A stretch of DNA of 64,000 nucleotides from Acanthococcus lagerstroemiae. Lineage: Eukaryota > Arthropoda > Insecta > Hemiptera > Eriococcidae. Shown one piece after another: positions 40,381 to 48,392 of this stretch. The position numbers were made by a program, and so were the translations under genes. Every line of letters begins with the position of its first letter. Positions within the stretch are counted from its first letter, which is position 1. The DNA is taken from positions 228,213 through 292,212 of the forward strand of contig JAJSSI010000017.1 in NCBI GenBank assembly GCA_031841125.1. The letters run 5' to 3'. The notes beneath the pieces were generated by a model that searched no databases, had not been told where the DNA came from, and saw only the letters and a list, made by a program, of their open reading frames with translations.

Positions 40381-40492
40381 CCCCCGAATGGCGAACCGTT
40401 TTTACTCGTTCGATATATGAACACGTACGCGTAGTAGGGGAATCATATATGCGAGATCACGATTTTTTCACTTTTTTTATGTCATCGCGTTG

Positions 40493-40527
40493 TATATAAC
40501 GAAGCTGCAGCGATTTTTGTCGTCAGT
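40493..40527 (+). promoter_or_regulatory. Early promoter (TATA + TCAGT) of the RING gene
   Basis: TATATAA at 40493-40499 is followed by TCAGT at 40523-40527, a 30-base spacing. The ATG of the RING-finger gene is at 40609. Confidence 0.7.
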
Positions 40528-40608
40528 TTGACGATTCGCGTCTCGGTGTTTCGAGACGTATACTTGCTGAAGAAAAAAAAACGTGTGCGTCCCAACCAGT
40601 GTGATTCT

Positions 40609-43344
40609 ATGGCGCGAAGTCAACTATTTCGATCTCGAGCATTCATCGTGATTGATTCGGATTCAAACGACGACGACGACGACAACGATCGTATAACAAC
40701 GGATACGCGAATGGGAGTTTTTAAAAAAACTATTCTCGACGTTCCGTCGAATAATTCTAAATTTGTATTTTCTACTCAAGTTCGGCAAATACCGTCGTCG
40801 TCGTCGTTGTCGCCGTCCTCGTTACCGGTATCGATAACATTGACGTCTTTGGCATCGTCCTCAACGTCGTTGTCGTCGTCGTCAACATCACCGTCGATAC
40901 AATTATCGACATCGTCGTCGTCACCGCCGCCGACTACATCTTCGGCGATACAATTATCGGCGACGTCATCGTCGACAACTTTACCATTGACGATAAATTC
41001 ATCGTCGTTGTCGCCGTCTCAAGTATCAAACACCAATCGAATACAATCAAACGCCTCGTTAAAAAGACGTCGTCGTGCCGATAGTAGTAGTATTGACAAT
41101 CGCCGCCGCCGCCGTCGTCGTTCTAGCCAAGTGATTCATCGACACGAGCGTAATAACGCCGACAACGACGAGGAAAATTACGAAAACGCGTCTTTTGAAA
41201 AATTTGATCGCGGCGATCGTTTGTGGGTGCCAACATCGAGTCAACGTCGTTTTATAGACGAAAATCGAAATACTTTTACTTCTTCCATTATCGACGATAC
41301 GACACTTTTATTGTCGCTGTCGACGACAACCAACGAAGATTCGTCTCGAAGATCCAATAAAAGAGCCGCGTATCATAAAGCCACGGCCGCTATAAGGGCG
41401 ACGATGGAAGAGCAGCAGCAACAACAACACGAAGTGTATCACCGAGCACCACCTCGGCGACAACAACGGCAATCGTCGACGACGACATCATCATTTTTGC
41501 AACCAGCGCCGCCCACATCACAATCCTTTTCATCGAATCAATCGGTAGAGTCGACGACTACAACGGTAGGGACGCCACAACAGGAATCGGCAACGACGAT
41601 ATCTCGACCATGGTTAACGAATTTACGCGAATCGTCGTTCTTGTCGTCTCGATTTTTGTCATTGCCGCGACATTACGAATCGCAGCAGCGATTGTTCGAT
41701 GACTCGACCTTGGTACCGTTTCCGCCAACGGCATTATCGCACGAACAACCACCCGAAATAATTGAAGAAACGGCAACATCCTCGTCACAATCATTATCGC
41801 CGCCATCGTCATCATTGTCGTCGTCGTCGTCGTCGCCATCGCAACAGCATCGAGTAATTTCACCCGTTTTAGGAGGAAGACGAAGACTACAATTGAAATC
41901 GTTACGTCGACACGCGGATACTCAAAATTACTTGAAAACCCAATCGTTGTCGAATAATGCGGCATCTTCGTCGTCATCGGGAATGTTAGCAGTTGCATCG
42001 ATATCGAACAATTTGCGTAGGATCGACGACGGCGTAGACGCAAATAACGATAGTGTTGAAAATGCTATCGACAATTATCGTAATAATAGCAACATCAACG
42101 GAAATCATAATCAGGACGAGGACGAGGACGACGACGACGAGGAAGACGAAGAATTTTATAAAGAAGAGGATATTTGCAATTATGCGCGAAACAATAAAAG
42201 AATCGACGATCGACGCGGTAATAATATCGACGACGATTACGATGAAAAAATATTATTAAACTTTGCGGATCGTGTGCGTTCGAATATCGAAGCGGCCAAA
42301 GATTACGACAACGATAATGACCCCAATGATGATAAAACAATCGATCATTCGGGTTTGAAATGGACAAACGATATCGCTTACAAAGAATATAAAACGACCA
42401 TGAAAAAATGTTTAAAAATTATCGATAAATTAAATAATCGTATGAATCGAATAAAAATTTTATACGACGATATCGATCGCGTTAAAAACACCGACGACGT
42501 CGACCGTTATAAATGTAATTGCGATATTTGCGACGGAAATCAGAAAGAAGAGCGAGAAAGATTGCCGAAATATTATAATTTTAATAAATTTCCATTAAAA
42601 ACGCCGCAAAGCGAAGAAATTATGACCAATCTGGCTAAAGATTTAGAATATCGACTCGCGCATATCCAACGAAACCAGATCAAAAAATTACCGTCGTCAA
42701 TTTCGCCATCATCATCATTGTCGTCGTCGTCGTCATCATCATCATCGTCATCATCATCGGCAATGGTTGATGACTCGTTAAAATCGTCTCATTTATCGAT
42801 GACAAAACCCCTATCGTCGTCGTCGTCGTCGACTTTATCGTCGATTTACGAACCGTTATTACGTAAAAGACGAATTGTTTTACGTAAAATGAAAAATTTG
42901 CACAAACGGTACGTGTCTTACATCAGTATGAACGACGCGTGTTTGGATATGAATAAAACATTGGATCGAATGATCGATACGAACGAATTAATGAAACAAA
43001 ATTCGTTTACGACATGTAGCGCGCGTTACTTTACAAACAGTCATACGCGGTCGACGCGCCAACTCAAAGAATTATCGGAAAAAATTGTACGTTTATTCGT
43101 TACGATGAAAAACCATCATAATGACAATAATAACGACGCCGCTAATCTCAATTTTGATAATCGTCTATTGCCGCTAGACAACGGTATGCATTTTATTTGT
43201 AGTATTTGCGTGAGTTGGCGCGAACGAGCGATGATTTGCCGATTTTGTTTTCACATTTTATGCCGAAAATGCGCCGATCGATGCGTCGACTCGTGTCCGC
43301 ATTGTCGCAATAAAAATTATCTCAAAGAAGCCATACACGATTGA
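40609..43344 (+). CDS. RING-finger protein with long disordered N-terminus
   Basis: This 911-residue protein ends in a C3HC4-type RING: CSICVSWRERAMICRFCFHILCRKC followed by a second Cys pair in CVDSCPHC, spaced as in RING-HC ubiquitin ligases. A helical region (about 590-830, with a CNCDIC motif) precedes it. The first ~500 residues are Ser/Thr/Pro/Gln-rich with Asp/Asn tracts. There are no BIR domains, so it is not a standard baculovirus IAP. A viral E3 ligase acting on host or viral proteins is the natural inference. The ATG at 40609 follows the TATA/TCAGT promoter by about 80 bases. Confidence 0.7.
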   Translation: MARSQLFRSRAFIVIDSDSNDDDDDNDRITTDTRMGVFKKTILDVPSNNSKFVFSTQVRQIPSSSSLSPSSLPVSITLTSLASSSTSLSSSSTSPSIQLSTSSSSPPPTTSSAIQLSATSSSTTLPLTINSSSLSPSQVSNTNRIQSNASLKRRRRADSSSIDNRRRRRRRSSQVIHRHERNNADNDEENYENASFEKFDRGDRLWVPTSSQRRFIDENRNTFTSSIIDDTTLLLSLSTTTNEDSSRRSNKRAAYHKATAAIRATMEEQQQQQHEVYHRAPPRRQQRQSSTTTSSFLQPAPPTSQSFSSNQSVESTTTTVGTPQQESATTISRPWLTNLRESSFLSSRFLSLPRHYESQQRLFDDSTLVPFPPTALSHEQPPEIIEETATSSSQSLSPPSSSLSSSSSSPSQQHRVISPVLGGRRRLQLKSLRRHADTQNYLKTQSLSNNAASSSSSGMLAVASISNNLRRIDDGVDANNDSVENAIDNYRNNSNINGNHNQDEDEDDDDEEDEEFYKEEDICNYARNNKRIDDRRGNNIDDDYDEKILLNFADRVRSNIEAAKDYDNDNDPNDDKTIDHSGLKWTNDIAYKEYKTTMKKCLKIIDKLNNRMNRIKILYDDIDRVKNTDDVDRYKCNCDICDGNQKEERERLPKYYNFNKFPLKTPQSEEIMTNLAKDLEYRLAHIQRNQIKKLPSSISPSSSLSSSSSSSSSSSSSAMVDDSLKSSHLSMTKPLSSSSSSTLSSIYEPLLRKRRIVLRKMKNLHKRYVSYISMNDACLDMNKTLDRMIDTNELMKQNSFTTCSARYFTNSHTRSTRQLKELSEKIVRLFVTMKNHHNDNNNDAANLNFDNRLLPLDNGMHFICSICVSWRERAMICRFCFHILCRKCADRCVDSCPHCRNKNYLKEAIHD

Positions 43345-43494
43345 TGAAAATTGTTAGACGAACGACTACAACCCATTTCTGTGTTATCTCTTCGCTATTC
43401 GTTGTAATATGCGAAAAAAAGGAGTATTGAATAAAAAAATGAACATATAATCACGATGTCGTCTTTATTTTTACCGATTAGAATAACCCTTTCG

Positions 43495-46350
43495 CTACCG
43501 CACGACGAGCGAACGATAGCCGAGAGTTACGAATTCCGAACGAATCGTTCGAAATTCCGAGAGATCAACAAACTGATCTCTCGATATCGCGTTAACGCTA
43601 TTTATAGTAGTTCTTGTTGTTGTTTTCGTTGCTGCTGCTGCTGCTGCGGTGACGACATTAGCGGTAGCGCGATAATCGACGAGACCCAGCGCAACGAGGA
43701 TAATGTTGCGAGCGGCGTTGACGTCGCGATTCCACACGATCGCGCAATTTGGGCAAATTTGAAATCGGTGGTAGGCGCAACGTCCTCGTCGTCGTTGTCG
43801 TAGTCGTAGTCGTTGATGATGCTTCTTTATCGCATTTATCGTCGTTTCGCCGCTCCTTTCCGCTTCATCATCTTCAACGTTGTCGTCGTCGTCATTGCTA
43901 TTGTTACCACCGTATACGATTTTGGGTGGTAGCGACATTTCCGTGACGTTACATCTCGAGCACATTTTCGTCGTCTTGTATTCGTCGACGTCGACCACGT
44001 CGTAGAGTCGTGCTCGTCGCCATCGGGCAAACGCTCGTCGCAGCCGCTCGACGGCCGGTCGTTGTTTTCCGCCGTACGACACGCCCTGCCTCAACGATCC
44101 GTCGCCAAAACACACGAGAGTTTTATTCGTCGTCGACGACGACGACGACGGCGATTGCGACGGCGGCACGTAATAATTGACCAGTCGGTCTTCGGCGCGT
44201 CTGCGCTCGATGTAGCCGTCCCACTTGGACCAGCGGCAATAGTTGCGTTTCGCGCGATACACTTCGGCGCGTCTATCGAAAAACAGCAACCGATAGTGCG
44301 TGTAATCCTCGATGTCGCGAAAGTTCGCGGCGATTTTGTGACTTAGTGTATTACTACCACCACTACTACGAGGAGACGTTGTCGTCGTTGCTACCGCCAC
44401 ACTATCGAGATTGTCGAAGTTGACGGCGACGTCGTTGTCGTTGTTATCGGTATTATCGCGACCGATAACCACGGCAGCGACAACGGTACGACGATAAGCC
44501 TCCTCGTCGGCGCGCAACTTCTTGTCCAGCGTATAGAGTTTACGTTTGCGCGCGCGTTCTCCGCAATATTGTTGCCGATACGTGCCGGTACGAAGCACGC
44601 TATTGGTCTCTATTATTCGTCGTCGTTGTGGTTGTAGCGATAACGTCGCGACATCGTCGTCGTCGTTGTCGTTCTTATCCGTAGTGTTAACGGCAGTAAC
44701 GTCGTTGTCGTCGTCATCGATGATGATCGATCGATCGATCGTGCAAGCACCCATGTAATTCACGACGCCCGGATCCACGCCGACGAATCGCGTGTATTTG
44801 TCAAAGTCGATCCGTCGAGATACCGACGGTGCTGCTGCTGCTGCTGCCGATGATGATATCGGTGCCGGTAACGTCGACGGATTTCTAGGCGTCGTCATCT
44901 TCTTCGATCGCGTGTTTTTCGATATTTTTCGTTTTTTCGCCGATCGATAATCGATATCGTAGTCGTCGTTGTCGTCGTCGTTGTCGCCATTATTGTTACC
45001 ATCATCAACGCCAACGTTGTCGTTGCGACGTCGACGCCGACGTATCAATTTTACGGAACAATCGATACCGTTCGTGCTGAAAGACATCGCGAAACGCGTA
45101 CGTCCGGGCTGTTCGATGATCGGTAGTAGGGCAGCGGTGCCGCCGCCTTTCTCGCTGTTGCGCTCGTCGTCGTCGTACGACAACGCGCCGTAACGCCGCC
45201 GCTTGTCGAGTCGGCAATACGTCCACCAGTATTCGGGCGAACGACGACGAAATTCCACGAGGTTACCGCCGCACGTTAGCGGCACGCCGCTTGCGCGCAA
45301 CAGCTCGTAGAACGCGCTCGTATTGTATAGGACGTGTTTGCGCTGCGACGAGAAGACGGGAAACAGATTGAACGAGCGCAGACCCGACGAGGCGAAGTAA
45401 CGGCCGAGCGCGAACGAGAACGGCACTAGCGACCACCAGTCGTTGTTCTTGTTGAATTTCGATAGTTTCGTGCCGTAGGCGAAACCGAAAGTCGTCCAAA
45501 AGTCGACGGTTTCGCGGCGCGCCGGACCGACAAAGTCCGGCGCGAATAATTCTTCGCGCACGATCGATCTCCATTGCCGTTTATCGACGACGACGGCGGT
45601 AGAGATGTCACCGTTATCGTTGCTATCACGACCGTCGCCGCCGCTCCATTTGTGCGCGAAATACTTGACGACGCGCGCGTACAAGTGCACGAGCACGCAA
45701 TTCTTCATCGCCGTCTCGTGTTGCTCGGCGGCATTTTGCACGAGGTACGTGCGATGCGTGCCGTCGTAAAATTTCCCGGGATCCGAGCGTAACGCGAAAT
45801 ACGATTCGTCCGGCGGCAAACGTTCGCGTTTCTGTCGTTTTCCCTGCAAATGATAGTACGCGTCGAGCAAATGACCGCGCGTATACGTCGTCACCAGTAG
45901 TTGGCGGTAGCGATGGTCGTCGTCGCCGTCGCTATTAGCGGAGCCGCTAACGTCTTCGTTGCCGCCGGCGATAGTAGTGGCGGCGGCGGCAACTGCTGCC
46001 GTGGTAGTGGCGGCGGCGTACAAAAGTCGAGCAAAACGATGATTCCAGTAGAGCGACGCCTCCTCCATGAGGGAGGACACTTCCAGCACGTCGGCCTCGA
46101 TGCGTCGACGTATCGCCTCGTCGGCGATGAATTTGCGCAAACCCATTTTCACGGTACACGTTCGTTCTTCGTATTTTTTGTTCGTCGACGAAGATGGCGA
46201 TGACGACGACGTCGACGATGGTGATAACCGGGACACGAATCGATCCTTTTGACGTAGAATACGTTTGGCGCATTTCGACGAGGACGCTCGAGCGTGATCG
46301 TTGCCGCCGCACGCTTTGCAGCCGGGACGCCGCGCGTCATTGCCGAGCAT
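43495..46350 (-). CDS. fanzor: Fanzor (eukaryotic TnpB-like) RNA-guided nuclease
   Basis: Fanzor proteins are TnpB relatives of eukaryotes and their viruses that use an RNA transcribed from their element's end to cut DNA. This 951-residue protein shows RuvC-I in FVGVDPGVVNY (about 521), a GDGSLRQG segment (about 752), DEYKTTKMCSRCN (about 790; its Glu is a candidate for the relocated catalytic Glu of Fanzors), a second zinc pair in ICPNCAIVW and RuvC-III in NRDVNAARN (about 875). Low-complexity inserts split the RuvC parts and the zinc ribbon. A Cys/His knuckle (CKACGGNDH...C) opens the protein. The start is the first ATG after the left-end TATA/TCAGT promoter. Confidence 0.85.
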   Translation of the reverse strand: MLGNDARRPGCKACGGNDHARASSSKCAKRILRQKDRFVSRLSPSSTSSSSPSSSTNKKYEERTCTVKMGLRKFIADEAIRRRIEADVLEVSSLMEEASLYWNHRFARLLYAAATTTAAVAAAATTIAGGNEDVSGSANSDGDDDHRYRQLLVTTYTRGHLLDAYYHLQGKRQKRERLPPDESYFALRSDPGKFYDGTHRTYLVQNAAEQHETAMKNCVLVHLYARVVKYFAHKWSGGDGRDSNDNGDISTAVVVDKRQWRSIVREELFAPDFVGPARRETVDFWTTFGFAYGTKLSKFNKNNDWWSLVPFSFALGRYFASSGLRSFNLFPVFSSQRKHVLYNTSAFYELLRASGVPLTCGGNLVEFRRRSPEYWWTYCRLDKRRRYGALSYDDDERNSEKGGGTAALLPIIEQPGRTRFAMSFSTNGIDCSVKLIRRRRRRNDNVGVDDGNNNGDNDDDNDDYDIDYRSAKKRKISKNTRSKKMTTPRNPSTLPAPISSSAAAAAAPSVSRRIDFDKYTRFVGVDPGVVNYMGACTIDRSIIIDDDDNDVTAVNTTDKNDNDDDDVATLSLQPQRRRIIETNSVLRTGTYRQQYCGERARKRKLYTLDKKLRADEEAYRRTVVAAVVIGRDNTDNNDNDVAVNFDNLDSVAVATTTTSPRSSGGSNTLSHKIAANFRDIEDYTHYRLLFFDRRAEVYRAKRNYCRWSKWDGYIERRRAEDRLVNYYVPPSQSPSSSSSTTNKTLVCFGDGSLRQGVSYGGKQRPAVERLRRAFARWRRARLYDVVDVDEYKTTKMCSRCNVTEMSLPPKIVYGGNNSNDDDDNVEDDEAERSGETTINAIKKHHQRLRLRQRRRGRCAYHRFQICPNCAIVWNRDVNAARNIILVALGLVDYRATANVVTAAAAAATKTTTRTTINSVNAISRDQFVDLSEFRTIRSEFVTLGYRSLVVR
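43531..43582 (-). ncRNA. Candidate guide-RNA (omega-RNA-like) scaffold hairpins
   Basis: Two adjacent inverted repeats lie near the Fanzor 3' end. One pairs 43531-43543 with 43545-43557 (12 of 13 positions); the other pairs 43559-43567 with 43574-43582 (9 of 9, 6-base loop). They overlap the last ~30 codons of the nuclease and end about 44 bases from the element end. The relics at 53654 and 32693 keep them while most of the coding sequence is gone. A transcript running out through the element end would carry these stems followed by flanking DNA as guide, as in TnpB systems. Transcription is not shown by the sequence. Confidence 0.6.
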
Positions 46351-46446
46351 GTGCTATAGGACCGTTTTTCGCGTTTATAATCGTCGTCGTCGACGGCGAG
46401 GTTATCATACGATGAAAAGATCGAGAGCGACGAAGTAATAATCAGA

Positions 46447-46487
46447 ACTGAGGGTTATCGCTGCTCGGACGCTATATATATATATAG
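46447..46487 (-). promoter_or_regulatory. Early promoter (TATA + TCAGT) of the Fanzor gene
   Basis: On the minus strand a CTATATATATATATAG run (46487-46472) is followed by TCAGT at 46451-46447, about 100 bases before the Fanzor ATG. The same block order occurs before the ribonucleotide reductase gene. Confidence 0.7.
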
Positions 46488-46609
46488 GGAGGGAGCGAAC
46501 GAAATCTTTCTTTCTTGGAATTCTCGTTCCGAGAAAAAAACATATACACGTCGATAAGGCACGAGCAAAATCGTTCGTTTTCGAATTTTCGTTCCGACAC
46601 ACATACGTG

Positions 46610-48208
46610 TCAGCGGTAGCGAAAAGAATAATTTTTTACAAATGATACGCAATTGACATATTTTTTACAGAATCTATATTCGGCCAAGTATTCGATTATA
46701 CGTGGATCGTAGACATTGGTGTCGTAATCGAACTCGTTTCTATATAATGGTTTAACTTTTGTTACCGTCGCTTCGACCGAAGACGATCGAGGAATTGACT
46801 TGGGGGATGAAGCTGTTATTGTGGCCTTTTTCTCGTTCGAAACAATTCCGTCGTTTACAATCGACGACGACGAAGTCGTTTTCGATGGCGACGACCAAGA
46901 CGATAAATTGGGCAAAACAACTAGACGCGAATCGAGAGAATTTATAATTACGAGTATCGTATAATCGGTATCGGCCAATTCGTCGATAATATCCATGGTT
47001 AATATATAAAATTTATCGTTGATGTAACTTATATTTCCGTTTGCCGACGAAGATCCGTTGGATTCTGTTGGTTTTTTATCGTCTTCGCGAATTGCGATCG
47101 AATCGGACATTTTGAATTCGATAAAACGTTTTTCACCTACATCGTCGTACTCGTTCGGGGCGAATTGCAAAATTTTCACGAGTTTATCGATCATCGTCGT
47201 GCGCGTATTGTAATTACACAATACATCGTGGTCGTCGACGACGCGTTTTATGGCGATTGAAAAATGATTCAAATGCAGTACTATACGTTTTCGCGTTGTC
47301 GATTCGACACGGCGATGTTGGCGATACGTAATGGCGTCGTTAACGCGACGTTCGTCTCTTTTTTTTCCAATATCCTTTCGAATAAAATCTCTAATGACTC
47401 GATCTTGATTCTTTTTATTACCATCATCATTATCATTGGGCAGAGTGGCATAATTTCCATCCGATTCATTCGCGACTTCACGAAATTCGAAATTAGTTGC
47501 GACATCGGCGTTCTCATCGTCGCCGTCGTTGATAAATTCCAGAATTACACGTTTAATTTTCAGCATACATAAGGGAAACACGTCTTCGACGAATTCCTCG
47601 CGATGTCGATGATTTTCATCGATAGACGATCGTCCGTGTTGTCGAATCGAGGACGTTAATGGCGATGGTGTTGCGATGGTATTTTGCAACGCAGTAGCCA
47701 TTAATCCGGCGAAATTTTTCAACGATTCGATCAAATAACGTATACCGTATGTCGCGCGTTTCATATTAACCAATAAAACGTCGTCCATGTCGTAGGTTAT
47801 ACATTTTTTCGTCAATTCGAAAGTAATTAAAATTTTTTTAGAGGATTTACCATCATCAGTATGATTGGCAATGTTGTCGCCGTTTATTTTATCACCGTGT
47901 TTATTATTATTAACGCCACCGTTGGTATTATCATTTCGATCGTTGTTTTTCGAATTATTATCGACACCGACGACGACGCCGTCGTTGGCGTTATTTTTGA
48001 CAATAGAATCACGATCGAGCGCCCCGGCGAGACTACGTTCGGCAGTTTTTGCATCGGTTACGATCGATTCGACATCCAGAAGCGACGACGAAAGATCGAC
48101 AGTCGCTCTGTTGTCCGGATTATTATGATATTGATAATGTTTTGTATAAATCAAAATACTCAATACGCAACCGAATATAGTTCCGTACAAAGATTCATTT
48201 ACCGCCAT
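46610..48208 (-). CDS. HAD-motif protein, candidate 38K nucleocapsid factor
   Basis: This 532-residue protein contains ITYDMDDVLLVNM near residue 140, which looks like the hhhhDxDx(T/V) motif I of HAD/CTD-type phosphatases. 38K (Ac98), a core gene needed for nucleocapsid assembly, is the lineage's protein of this type, usually about 320 residues. Later ordered regions include KRIVLHLNHFSIAIKRVV (about 310) and YTILVIINSLDSRLVVLP (about 415). An N-terminal hydrophobic stretch (about 8-22) is unexpected for 38K, so the assignment is tentative. The last four sense codons and the TGA lie inside the left terminal repeat of the Fanzor element. Confidence 0.45.
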   Translation of the reverse strand: MAVNESLYGTIFGCVLSILIYTKHYQYHNNPDNRATVDLSSSLLDVESIVTDAKTAERSLAGALDRDSIVKNNANDGVVVGVDNNSKNNDRNDNTNGGVNNNKHGDKINGDNIANHTDDGKSSKKILITFELTKKCITYDMDDVLLVNMKRATYGIRYLIESLKNFAGLMATALQNTIATPSPLTSSIRQHGRSSIDENHRHREEFVEDVFPLCMLKIKRVILEFINDGDDENADVATNFEFREVANESDGNYATLPNDNDDGNKKNQDRVIRDFIRKDIGKKRDERRVNDAITYRQHRRVESTTRKRIVLHLNHFSIAIKRVVDDHDVLCNYNTRTTMIDKLVKILQFAPNEYDDVGEKRFIEFKMSDSIAIREDDKKPTESNGSSSANGNISYINDKFYILTMDIIDELADTDYTILVIINSLDSRLVVLPNLSSWSSPSKTTSSSSIVNDGIVSNEKKATITASSPKSIPRSSSVEATVTKVKPLYRNEFDYDTNVYDPRIIEYLAEYRFCKKYVNCVSFVKNYSFRYR

Positions 48209-48392
48209 TGTTATTTTTCTCGAAAATAATTCGTGGCGTATCCTATTCCACTTTTTCTCTATATTATATGAAAGAAAAAAACATTGAAACGATCTCTTTT
48301 TTTTGATTCATTTTATTTATTCGTCTACTACAGGATTACACATGACAATTCGTGACAGAAGCGACGACAGTAGTGGCGAGATCGTACAAAAA

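Larger units (their letters stand above)
43487..46625 (-). mobile_element. Fanzor transposon with terminal inverted repeats
   Basis: A 3.1-kb element encodes a Fanzor nuclease on the minus strand. Its ends share an inverted TTTCGCTACCG: plus strand at 43490-43500, minus strand at 46624-46614. The direct repeat GAATAA flanks it (43481-43486 and 46626-46631; AATAA if the end is set one base further out). The right end includes the nuclease stop codon and two hairpins; the left end includes an early promoter. Its ends occur as relics at several other places in the window, which shows past mobility. The nuclease frame is uninterrupted, so the element appears intact. Confidence 0.85.

Noticed and set aside
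44969..46415. Several plus-strand frames opposite the Fanzor gene
   Set aside because: They are Arg/Ser/Val-rich shadows of the nuclease frame, with no motif of their own.
46610..48208. Firm assignment as 38K
   Set aside because: Only the HAD-like motif supports it; an N-terminal hydrophobic stretch and the greater length do not fit, so it is kept as a candidate.
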